64,000 nt of DNA, taken from positions 1-64,000 of the forward strand of contig JAZSEA010000014.1 of assembly GCA_045531455.1 (NCBI GenBank), written 5' to 3'. Under the pieces are notes generated by a model. It worked only from the letters and a program-made list of their open reading frames with translations. It ran no database searches and was not told the origin of the DNA. Shown here piece by piece: positions 8,756 to 16,388 of the stretch. The position numbers and the translations under genes were made by a program. Origin of the DNA: CAG-390 sp045531455. GTDB lineage: Bacteria; Bacillota; Clostridia; Oscillospirales; CAG-272. Numbering within the stretch: the stretch's first letter is position 1; each line of letters opens with the position of its first letter.

Positions 8756-9145
8756 ATGAAGCTTCGCTCTGTTTATGAAACTGCGCTCAAACTCATCGGT
8801 GAGATCGAATGTACCGCATCCGAGGCAGATCTCGCGGACCGCGCGCCCTACATAGGTGCCGCGCTCTGCAGGGAGGCATCCGCACTCGACCGCGCCTACC
8901 GCAAAGCATTCGGCATGGAGAATGGAGTTGATTTCGATGGATTGTACCTTGATCTCGAAGAACAATTTCCCCTTGCTGACCGATTCGCCCCCGCCGCCGC
9001 ATACTATATGGCGGCAATGCTGATCCTCGATGAGGATTTTGAGCTCTACGAAACGCTTTTTGAGCGTTGGTGCGACGCCCTCGCATCCATCTCCGCCGAG
9101 ATCCCCTTCGTTAAGGGCTCCACAGCCGAGGTCTATCCCGATTAA
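8756..9145 (+). CDS. Probable head-tail adaptor protein
   Basis: A 129-aa, mostly helical protein directly after the coat gene. Position and composition fit a head-completion adaptor (gp6/gp4/gp11-like): N-terminal helices, then a C-terminal helical segment around AAAYYMAAMLILDEDFELYE, as seen in adaptors that ring the portal. GAGGGCG lies before ATG 8756. It is the last gene of the cassette and is followed by a strong terminator. No motif gives a firm family, so the role rests on context. Confidence 0.5.
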   Translation: MKLRSVYETALKLIGEIECTASEADLADRAPYIGAALCREASALDRAYRKAFGMENGVDFDGLYLDLEEQFPLADRFAPAAAYYMAAMLILDEDFELYETLFERWCDALASISAEIPFVKGSTAEVYPD

Positions 9146-9155
9146 TAACAAAAAC

Positions 9156-9197
9156 GGATACTCAATTTCCAAAAAGGGGTTGAGTATCCCATTTTTC
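9156..9197 (+). terminator. Terminator closing the capsid cassette
   Basis: A perfect 10-bp stem GGATACTCAA / TTGAGTATCC at 9156-9165 and 9180-9189 is followed by CATTTTTC. It shows that the cassette ends here as its own transcription unit. Confidence 0.85.
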
Positions 9198-9265
9198 TGT
9201 TGCCAAAACATAATTATTATGCTATAATATAAATATGAAGAAAACGCTTTTGTGAGGAGGCTATT

Positions 9266-11587
9266 ATGAAAGGCAAAATTACTAATAAACACATACTGCT
9301 CTTCGTCTGCATAGGCTTGATGTTCGGCTTGATCTTTCTCACCCTTTTTTTAACGGGAGGAAGAGAAATCAGCGAGTTCACCGATACCGATCGAATCATC
9401 TTCACCGCATTTATCATCATCGAGATCATAAATTTCGTCGTTATGATGATCGTTGCAAATATGATAGGGAAAGCCAATCTGCCGCCCGAACCGATCGCTC
9501 TGCCTCAAAGCATTTATCAAAAGTCCTTGCGCCGGCGCGGGATAATTATTCTTGCTGCGTCAATCGTCTCTGCACTCGTCTTCAGGATACTCGGCATCGT
9601 CCTTTATAAGTTTATTCCCGCACTGAATTCCACCGCGACTTTGATCATATGGTGCATAGCAACACTTCTTCCGATAGTCTTCTTTATTTCGAGCATCGTC
9701 CTGCAAAAGCTTTACATCCGCAGATTTGCAAATCAAAGCGTCGCGCAGATCCAAAGCTTTATGATCTCGCATCGCGAGCGTGCAAAGGAAACCGCGGCAG
9801 AAAAGCTTGCGTATTTAAAGAAATTAAAGTCAATTTCAGATCTTTATGCAATTCTATTCGGAATACTCGGCGCGATATGTTCTCTTTTCATAGGCTCTGT
9901 AACGTCATCATCAAGCGGTTCCGGATATTTGCTATACCCCACGTTTCTCTTCCTTTGCGCTTTCTCCCGTATCCGTTTCCGCACCCTCGAAATCTTTTTT
10001 GACGAGAATGAAAGCTGTATTTCCGAGGATTCTTTTCCCACTCTTTTCGCCCTTGCCGAAAAAGCCGCGCGCAAGCAGGGATGCGAGGAAAAGATCAAGA
10101 TCATTCTCGCACCCGATTATGGCGCAGGCATCGCAAAGGAATCGGGAATGTATTGCATAAGTCTTGGTGTTATGCTGCTTAATATTCTATCAGAGGACGA
10201 GCTTTATCAGATACTTCTGCACGAATTTGCTCACGTTACTAAGGAAAACAACGAAGGAATGCGCGAACGAGGTTACGGCAGTTGGCTTGAAAACGGTAAT
10301 GAGCATTTCTTATCCAAGCTCACCGCAAAAATGTATGCATTTGTTGATTGCGTTTACGGTCTTCAGTTTTCTCTTTACCTCTACGCCGCCTCAATACAGC
10401 TTGAAAACGAGGCAGACCGCGCAATGGCTCTTCACGGCGACGCAAAAATCGCGGCAAGTACGCTCATTAAGCTCAAATACCGCGATCTTTACGAATGGGA
10501 GATCGGCACTCATGATGATGAATCTGCCTTCATGACGGAGGCACCGGATCCGACAATTCTGAAAAAAGATATCGACGACTTCCTCTCGCAAATCGAAAAG
10601 AGGAAGGATTTCTGGGATTCTCTCATAGACAAGGAGATCATTTCAAGGCAAGCTTCCCACCCGACGCTTAAAATGCGCCTTGAAACTCTCGGCGTTTCGG
10701 AATACAGTGTTCTCACGTCGGAAGCCGCGGGCAGCTATGCCGATGAGCGTATCCGCGCGCTTGAGCTAATGTCAGAGCTCGTGTGCAAAGCGAACGAAGA
10801 AAACTACGAGGAAAACAGAAAAATCAGATACCTCGAGCCTCTTGAAAAGATTTCGGAATGGGAAGAAGCCGGCAGACCCGTCATCTCTGAGGAATACGCC
10901 GATATCTGTCTTTACCTTCGAGCGCTCGGAAGGCATATCGAATCAGATGAGCTCTGCCAAAAGGCAATCGAGGAGCTCCCCTCCCCCGCAAATCTCCACG
11001 GCTACTATATGCACGGCTGCTTCCTGCTTCATACATATGACCCCTCGGGACTTGATTACATCTATCATGCGATCGAAAACAATACCAACTATATCGACGA
11101 GGGTCTTCAGATAATCGGTGAATACTGTTGCATAGTCGGAGACCAAGAGGAGCTTGACACCTACCGCGAAAAGGCTCTTCAGATCGCACAAAAGGACAAG
11201 GACATTTACAGCAAGATCAATGTCCTTGAAAAGGGCGACAATCTCTCTTCGGAGACTCTGCCTGAAGGAATGCTCAAAGATATTTTAATGTTTATCAAAT
11301 CGATCGACGGAGGCAAGGTCGACAAGGTATATCTCGTTCGCAAGACCATCACTCCCGATTTCTTCACAAGTGCCGTGATCGTCGATTTCAAGGAAGGCAC
11401 CGCAGATGATGACCAAAACGAAATAATGCACAAGATCTTCCGCTATCTCGACACCTCGACCGATTGGCAGTTTTCACTCTTTGATTACAAGAGCGTTGCA
11501 AAGCTCAAGGTAGAAAAAATTCCGGACAGTTTGGTTTATCAAGCATATAAAAAAGAAGATCTCACATTAAGAAATTTCCTGCCATAA
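9266..11587 (+). CDS. Membrane-bound M48-family zinc metalloprotease
   Basis: A 773-aa protein. Two hydrophobic helices lie near the N-terminus (about 8-32 and 43-70), further helices at about 90-150 and 195-240, then a zinc protease domain. HEFAH at residues 319-323 gives two zinc His and the catalytic Glu; ENEADRA near 380 supplies the third ligand, as in HtpX/Ste24 (M48) enzymes. A long C-terminal region (about 480-773) is helical and TPR-like in feel, much longer than HtpX itself. It is probably a membrane-protein quality-control or processing protease. GAGGAGG precedes ATG 9266. Family is firm; the substrate is unknown. Confidence 0.82.
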   Translation: MKGKITNKHILLFVCIGLMFGLIFLTLFLTGGREISEFTDTDRIIFTAFIIIEIINFVVMMIVANMIGKANLPPEPIALPQSIYQKSLRRRGIIILAASIVSALVFRILGIVLYKFIPALNSTATLIIWCIATLLPIVFFISSIVLQKLYIRRFANQSVAQIQSFMISHRERAKETAAEKLAYLKKLKSISDLYAILFGILGAICSLFIGSVTSSSSGSGYLLYPTFLFLCAFSRIRFRTLEIFFDENESCISEDSFPTLFALAEKAARKQGCEEKIKIILAPDYGAGIAKESGMYCISLGVMLLNILSEDELYQILLHEFAHVTKENNEGMRERGYGSWLENGNEHFLSKLTAKMYAFVDCVYGLQFSLYLYAASIQLENEADRAMALHGDAKIAASTLIKLKYRDLYEWEIGTHDDESAFMTEAPDPTILKKDIDDFLSQIEKRKDFWDSLIDKEIISRQASHPTLKMRLETLGVSEYSVLTSEAAGSYADERIRALELMSELVCKANEENYEENRKIRYLEPLEKISEWEEAGRPVISEEYADICLYLRALGRHIESDELCQKAIEELPSPANLHGYYMHGCFLLHTYDPSGLDYIYHAIENNTNYIDEGLQIIGEYCCIVGDQEELDTYREKALQIAQKDKDIYSKINVLEKGDNLSSETLPEGMLKDILMFIKSIDGGKVDKVYLVRKTITPDFFTSAVIVDFKEGTADDDQNEIMHKIFRYLDTSTDWQFSLFDYKSVAKLKVEKIPDSLVYQAYKKEDLTLRNFLP

Positions 11588-11593
11588 TAAGCC

Positions 11594-11639
11594 GCACAGG
11601 CTCCTTACGCCGAAATTAATCGGTGAAAGGAGCCTGTGC
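11594..11639. terminator. Bidirectional terminator between convergent genes
   Basis: A perfect 13-bp stem GCACAGGCTCCTT / AAGGAGCCTGTGC at 11594-11606 and 11627-11639 lies between the plus-strand protease and the minus-strand aminopeptidase. U-tracts are weak on both sides. Confidence 0.6.
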
Positions 11640-11659
11640 GCTTATTGATTGGATCTTTT

Positions 11660-12484
11660 TTATATGCAGGTAATGAATTCTTCAATATTGTAAACCGTGG
11701 AAACAACTGTATGCGCGTCTTTACCGAGTACTTCATCGTCAAGGTAATCGGCATTGATACCGTTTTTTTGCAGTCGGGAGAGATACTTTGCAGCATCCTC
11801 GACACGCTTGAAGGATTTTTCAAATCTTGCGGGGAAAGTAAGCGTTTTATAGCCGTGTTCGGACGAAACAGCTTTGACGATCTTTTCGCCTATTTCGGCA
11901 AAAAGCTCTTCGTTATCGCGGAATTCGGCTTCGTTTCTCGATATTTCGTGCTTTGTGGTGACGGTAATGATCGATTCAACCGCGCGTTTTGCCTGCGAGC
12001 ACGCAATATCACCGCCAGCGAAAAAGACCGAAGGCTTCGAGTGCGACGCCGCGATATAGGCATCCATATCGATCTCGCCGATATATTTTCCGTTAAGCTT
12101 ATAGAACTGCACCGTCTTACTGCTCATCGTATGCGCGAGCACACCGCCGAGTGTGCCCTCCATTGCGTGGTATCCGAAGTAGCAGACGCAATCGTAATCA
12201 TCCGCGAAGTACATACGGGGCAAGGTCAGATCGGGATCGAGCAGATCAACGCGCGGGTCGAGGTCAGCTTTATCGATATTATGACCGCCGCCGTGGTTAT
12301 CCCAGAGATCGACCCTCTCGGCACCGCTATCAAAAAGCGCACGCGCCGCGGCATTGATCTCAAGCGCGCCCTGCACCTTTGCGATCTTCCATTCGTCGGT
12401 GCCCTTCGAGAGAGCCTCGTAAGGAACTCCCTTGACGTTGTTTACGCCCTCCAGATCGAGAGCGATTAGGATTCTTTTATACAT
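11660..12484 (-). CDS. M55-family D-aminopeptidase (DppA-like)
   Basis: A 274-aa protein matching the length of Bacillus DppA, a zinc D-aminopeptidase that releases D-Ala from cell-wall peptides. The N-terminal ALDLEGVNNV has the metal-binding D-x-E-G. DNHGGGHN supplies the next His, and YHAMEGTLGGVLAHT with a following GEIDMDAY segment matches the M55 core. The start is taken at 12484 because GAGGTG stands 6 nt before this ATG; an in-frame ATG further upstream would run through a dispersed hairpin repeat. It is probably a cytoplasmic decameric enzyme in peptide salvage. No oligopeptide transporter sits beside it in this window. Confidence 0.88.
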   Translation of the reverse strand: MYKRILIALDLEGVNNVKGVPYEALSKGTDEWKIAKVQGALEINAAARALFDSGAERVDLWDNHGGGHNIDKADLDPRVDLLDPDLTLPRMYFADDYDCVCYFGYHAMEGTLGGVLAHTMSSKTVQFYKLNGKYIGEIDMDAYIAASHSKPSVFFAGGDIACSQAKRAVESIITVTTKHEISRNEAEFRDNEELFAEIGEKIVKAVSSEHGYKTLTFPARFEKSFKRVEDAAKYLSRLQKNGINADYLDDEVLGKDAHTVVSTVYNIEEFITCI

Positions 12485-12507
12485 AGTAACACCTCGTAAA
12501 AAAGAGT

Positions 12508-12652
12508 GAAGGAGCGAAAACCACCCGAAATGGGTGGTTTTACTCCTTCCAAGCGGGCACCGGGGACGGCACCCGCTTGAAGCGCAGGGGATAATTCCGC
12601 CATCTGCGGATGGCGGCAAAAGAAACTTTTTGAAAAAAGTTTCTCTTGACAC
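12508..12652 (-). repeat. Four-hairpin dispersed repeat, copy A
   Basis: Read on the minus strand it has four successive stems. They are AGAAACTTTTT/AAAAAGTTTCT (12621-12644), CCGCCATC/GATGGCGG (12597-12616), CAAGCGGG/CCCGCTTG (12550-12579), and a nested hairpin GAAGGAG..ACCACCC/GGGTGGT..CTCCTTC (12508-12549). The same architecture with different stem sequences recurs at 20571-20730 and 30235-30372. This copy sits just upstream of the M55 gene start. Confidence 0.8.
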
Positions 12653-12689
12653 TTCAAAAACTTTCCCGCTTTATTATAATCGTAAATTT

Positions 12690-12761
12690 CCGAGCAACGC
12701 GAGGAAATTCACCTCAACTTTTCACTTTACACTTTCCACTTTTCACTACGCCGAAGGCGTC
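12690..12761 (-). repeat. Seven-bp tandem repeat block
   Basis: Tandem TTTTCAC / TTTACAC / TTTCCAC heptamers at about 12719-12746 are preceded by CGAGCAACGCGAGGAAATTC. On the minus strand this is GTGNAAA repeated, followed by the GAAATT module. The same design occurs at 20478, 23577, 24278 and 30135. Confidence 0.7.
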
Positions 12762-13730
12762 TTACGCCCAGCTAATAGTTCTCGGCTTATCCTCAGTCAT
12801 AACGATCGGTCCGAGAACCGAGATAGCCTTGCGAAGTCCCTCGTCAACGGTCATGATGCTGTCCTCGTGCTCGATGGAGATAGCTCCGTCGTAGCCGCAG
12901 AGGCGGAGGTTGGAAATGATGTCTCTCCAGTAGGACTCGTTGTTACCGAATCCGACTGCGCGGAATACCCACGCGCGGTTGAGCTCGTCGCTGTAATGCT
13001 TGGTATCGAGAACGCCGTTCTTCGCGGTGTTGTACTTGTCGACCTTGGTATCCTTCGCGTGGAAGTGATAGATCGCGCCCTTGAGCTCGCGGATAGCGGC
13101 AACGGGATCCATTCCCTGCCAGATAAGGTGGGAGGGGTCAACGTTTGCGCCGATAACGGGACCTACTGCCGCGCGGAGCTTGAGCAGAGTTTCGGGGTTG
13201 TATACGCAGAAGCCGGGATGCATCTCAAATGCAATATGCTCAACGCCGTGAGCGGTCGCGAACGCGCCCATCTCCTGCCAGTAAGGAATTACCTTTTCAT
13301 TCCACTGCCATTCAAGGATGGTAAGGAAGTCATCGGGCCACGGGCAGGTTACCCAGTTCGGGTACTTCGAGCCCTCGCTGTCGCCGGGACAGCCCGAGAA
13401 GCCGATGATGGTCTTTACGCCAAGCTTCTCTGCGAGAAGGATAGCCTCGCGGAAGTCACGGTCAAACTGCGCCGCGATAGCCTTGTCGGGATGCAGAGGG
13501 TTGCCGTGGCACGCAAGTGCCGCGATCTCAACGTCGAACTTCTTGAAGGTATCAACGAAAGCGTTGTACTTTGCCTCGTCCGCGAGAAGCTCTGCGGGGT
13601 TGCAATGAGCCTTTCCGGGATAACCGCCCGCGCCAACCTCAACGGTATGTACGCCAAGCGAGGTGAGGATCGACAGGGACTCCTCGAGAGTCTTGTTGCC
13701 GTAAAGATTTTCAAGAACACAAAGTTTCAT
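12762..13730 (-). CDS. Sugar phosphate isomerase/epimerase, TIM-barrel type
   Basis: A 322-aa protein of the xylose-isomerase-like TIM-barrel superfamily (IolE/IolI/YcjR group). The start MKLCVLENLYG leads to VHTVEVGAGGYPGKAHCNP and ALACHGNPLHPD. Metal ligands are likely in FEMHPGFCVY, NVDPSHLIWQG and YHFHAKD, and ISIEHEDSIM gives the last Glu. It likely isomerises or epimerises a sugar or inositol derivative. It lies 203 bp downstream of the oxidoreductase at 13934-15019 on the same strand, and such pairs commonly act in one sugar pathway. The substrate cannot be read. AGGAGAAAAACC precedes ATG 13730. Confidence 0.85.
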   Translation of the reverse strand: MKLCVLENLYGNKTLEESLSILTSLGVHTVEVGAGGYPGKAHCNPAELLADEAKYNAFVDTFKKFDVEIAALACHGNPLHPDKAIAAQFDRDFREAILLAEKLGVKTIIGFSGCPGDSEGSKYPNWVTCPWPDDFLTILEWQWNEKVIPYWQEMGAFATAHGVEHIAFEMHPGFCVYNPETLLKLRAAVGPVIGANVDPSHLIWQGMDPVAAIRELKGAIYHFHAKDTKVDKYNTAKNGVLDTKHYSDELNRAWVFRAVGFGNNESYWRDIISNLRLCGYDGAISIEHEDSIMTVDEGLRKAISVLGPIVMTEDKPRTISWA

Positions 13731-13779
13731 GGTTTTTCTCCTATGATTTTATCAAAACAATAAATATTAATTTAATCCC

Positions 13780-13931
13780 GTTTTTTCGGCGGGTTTCCCG
13801 CCGAAAAAACACCTATAAGACGAGCTTGGCGAGTCCGCGCGCCGAGGGGAGCAGGCAAAATCAATAATTTTGCCTGCGGCGATAAGCGCGCGAAACCTCT
13901 CCGCATGAAAATCCGCAGATTTTCAAGCGAT
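13780..13931. repeat. Three-hairpin dispersed repeat, copy 1
   Basis: Hairpin 1 is GTTTTTTCGGCGGG/CCCGCCGAAAAAAC at 13780-13810, followed by the conserved core TAAGACGAGC and GCGAGTCCGCGCGCCGAGG. Hairpin 2 is GCAGGCAAAAT/ATTTTGCCTGC at 13851-13877, followed by GGCGATAAGCGCGCG. Hairpin 3 is TGAAAATC/GATTTTCA at 13906-13925. A second copy with the same core but different stems lies at 34149-34294. It fills most of the gap between two minus-strand genes. Confidence 0.8.
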
Positions 13932-13933
13932 TT

Positions 13934-15019
13934 TTAGAATCTGTAAATATCGCCCGTCTTAGCCGAAGTATAGATACCTTCAAGAATTCTTGTTACGGTA
14001 TATGCCTGCTCGGGAGTGACGAGGGGAGTGGTATCGTTTACGATAGCCTCGATCCAGAGTCTTGCCTCTCGGTCTGCGGGGGATTCGTTGCCGTGGCCGT
14101 CGAAGAACGCCGCGCCCTTGGCGTCAAGATTGGGCTTAAACTCATACTGCGCGTTGTGGGCGACGCCGTTGATGCGGAGACCGTGGTCCATATCCGCGCC
14201 TGCAAGAGTTCCGCAGAAGGAGGTAACAGCCTCGCGGGGATCGGCTACGTTGAGCGCCCAGGCGGACTCAAGATTGATGGTCGCGCCGTTTTCCATAACC
14301 ACGAAGCCGAACGCGGAATCCTCGACGGTAAATTTCTCGGGATCCCAGTTGCCCCAGGCGTTGCCCTGATGCTCGGGGTCGCCCTGCGAGAGCTTGTGGT
14401 AAGCGGTACCGACGCAGTACTTGGGCTTATAGTTGTTGAGCATATAGAGCGTAAGGTCGAGAGCGTGGGTTCCGATATCGATCAGAGGACCGCCGCCCTG
14501 CTCGTACTCATTGAGAAATACGCCCCAGGTGGGAACTGCGCGGCGGCGAAGTGCGGTTGCCTTCGCATAGTAGATATCGCCGAACATACCGTCGTCAACG
14601 AGCTTCTTGAGGTAAACAGCATCCGCGCGGTTACGGGTCTGATAGCCGATCGTGAGCTTCTTTCCGGTTCTCTCAGCGGCATCGAGCATCTTCTTCGCTT
14701 CAACCGAGTTGATCGCCATCGGCTTTTCGCACATTACGTGCTTGCCTGCCTCGAGAGCATCAACCGAAATGAAGGAATGCGAACGGTTGGGGGTGCAGAC
14801 GTGAACGACGTCGATAGTTTCGTCCGCGAGGAGCTCCTTGTAGTTCTCATAGACCTTTGCGTCTGCCGTACCGAACTTTGCGGCAGCCTTTTCTGCCTTT
14901 TCAAGGATGATATCGCAGAAAGCGACCATCTCTACGTTCTTGAGCTTAGCGAGAGAGGGCATATGCTTGCTAGTGGCGATTCCGCCACAGCCGATAATAC
15001 CTATTCTTACCTTATCCAT
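13934..15019 (-). CDS. Gfo/Idh/MocA-family oxidoreductase
   Basis: A 361-aa NAD(P)-dependent dehydrogenase. The Rossmann motif GIIGCGGIATSKHMP at the N-terminus binds the dinucleotide. CEKPMAINSVEAKKM near residue 100 carries the family EKP motif, with the Lys involved in catalysis. GGGPLIDIGTHALDL near 175-190 holds the conserved D-x-x-x-H. Members oxidise sugars, inositols or sugar acids. It is co-directional with the isomerase at 12762-13730 and probably shares a pathway with it. A structured repeat lies between the two. Family is certain, substrate not. Confidence 0.92.
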   Translation of the reverse strand: MDKVRIGIIGCGGIATSKHMPSLAKLKNVEMVAFCDIILEKAEKAAAKFGTADAKVYENYKELLADETIDVVHVCTPNRSHSFISVDALEAGKHVMCEKPMAINSVEAKKMLDAAERTGKKLTIGYQTRNRADAVYLKKLVDDGMFGDIYYAKATALRRRAVPTWGVFLNEYEQGGGPLIDIGTHALDLTLYMLNNYKPKYCVGTAYHKLSQGDPEHQGNAWGNWDPEKFTVEDSAFGFVVMENGATINLESAWALNVADPREAVTSFCGTLAGADMDHGLRINGVAHNAQYEFKPNLDAKGAAFFDGHGNESPADREARLWIEAIVNDTTPLVTPEQAYTVTRILEGIYTSAKTGDIYRF

Positions 15020-15059
15020 AATAATTACCGTCCTGATGATTTTTTTATTTACAAGTGGA

Positions 15060-16370
15060 TCAGTTGCCCGAAACAGAAATATCCGAGAACATAACGTCGG
15101 GTGCGCCGAAGCTCGATCCCGTGCCGAAGCTGAGGTTGTTTGCGATAGCGGTCACCTTGAAGAGGAGCTTATAGTAGTTGTCCGCAACGGTGATATTCTT
15201 GACCGCGCGGGTCTTCTTACCGCCCTCAACGAGGAATCCCGAAGCCTGAAGCGAGAAGTCGCCGCTGACGGCATTTACGCCCACATGGAGACCCTGCAGA
15301 CCCGTGATATAGAGTCCGTCGCCGAGCTTTTCGAGGAGTTCTTCCTCGGTAAGCTCACCCGGCTTGAGGTAGAGACCCTGAACGCCGATGCCCTTTGCGC
15401 TCGTTGCGTTACCCGTGGTCTCCTTATCAAACTTCTTTGCGTACATACGGTTGTAAAGCAGTGTCTTGAGAACGCCATCCTCGATTACGCTCTTGGTGTA
15501 AACCGCTACACCCTCTGCGTCGAAGGGGCAATGACCGAACTTCTTCTCGTGGAAGGGATCGTCAATGAGGGTCACGATATCAGAGGCAACCTTCTCGCCT
15601 TCCTTGCCTGCGAAGAGAGTGGTCTTGAGAAATGCGGAACGAGCCGAGAAGACTCCCGAGAATACGGAAAGAATCGAGCGCATCGCGCCGTTCTCGAGAA
15701 TGATATTGTACTTGCCCGAGTCAACCGGCTTGCCGCCGAGCTTTGCAACCGCGCCGTCATAGGCGAGCTTGACGAGCTCATCGTTCGAGATCTCGTCCGC
15801 GAATTTCATTTCGTAGTTCTCTTCAGCGTCGTCGCCGTCCTTGACAGCGGCAACCGCGCCCTTTGCAACGTAGCCCGACTCGTAATCGAGATCGAGTCCC
15901 GCGGAGTTAAAGAAGCTCGACTCGGATGCCGAGACCTGCATAAAGCTCTGCGAGCCCTCAACTACCTTTTCGCAAGCCATGATCTTGGTCTGGAGATCCA
16001 TAGTCTCCTTGATCATTTCTTCCGCGGAAGGAATAACTACTTCCTTCTTTTCAACCTTCTTATATTCGGGAGAGCCCTCGAAGAGGGGAACCTCGTCTGC
16101 ATCGTCAACGACGAGTGCGCTCTCGCAAGCACGACGAACGAGCTCAGCCGCTTCCTCGGGAGTTACGATATTGCCCGAAGCGTATCCGCTCTTGCCGCCC
16201 TTGACGCATCTTACGCTGATGCTCTTGCTCTTATCATAGGTTACGGAGGAGATATCGTCCTTGAGCGCCTCAACAGCCGCGCTTGTGGACGAGCCCATCT
16301 TCACCTCATAGCCTTCCGCGCCGTAAGCCTTTGCAGCCTCGGCTACAGCATTCTTAATAGCTTCTTTCAT
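15060..16370 (-). CDS. TldE/PmbA-family protease subunit
   Basis: A 436-aa partner of TldD. The TldD/TldE heterocomplex is a metalloprotease that unwinds and cleaves peptides (shown for microcin B17 and CcdA in E. coli). This subunit lacks the HExxxH zinc motif, as expected for TldE, and carries the family segments SISVRCVKGGKSGYASG and the C-terminal GVNAVSGDFSLQASGFLVEGG. It begins 18 nt after tldD with GAAAGGAGC before ATG 16370, so the pair is one operon. The annotation pmbA/tldE is by family; no obvious peptide substrate is encoded nearby. Confidence 0.88.
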   Translation of the reverse strand: MKEAIKNAVAEAAKAYGAEGYEVKMGSSTSAAVEALKDDISSVTYDKSKSISVRCVKGGKSGYASGNIVTPEEAAELVRRACESALVVDDADEVPLFEGSPEYKKVEKKEVVIPSAEEMIKETMDLQTKIMACEKVVEGSQSFMQVSASESSFFNSAGLDLDYESGYVAKGAVAAVKDGDDAEENYEMKFADEISNDELVKLAYDGAVAKLGGKPVDSGKYNIILENGAMRSILSVFSGVFSARSAFLKTTLFAGKEGEKVASDIVTLIDDPFHEKKFGHCPFDAEGVAVYTKSVIEDGVLKTLLYNRMYAKKFDKETTGNATSAKGIGVQGLYLKPGELTEEELLEKLGDGLYITGLQGLHVGVNAVSGDFSLQASGFLVEGGKKTRAVKNITVADNYYKLLFKVTAIANNLSFGTGSSFGAPDVMFSDISVSGN

Positions 16371-16388
16371 TATCCTTGCTCCTTTCGC

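Noticed and set aside
2367..9145. Attachment sites for a prophage around the capsid cassette
   Set aside because: I found no direct repeat at the two ends and no tRNA or integrase nearby, so no att sites are claimed.
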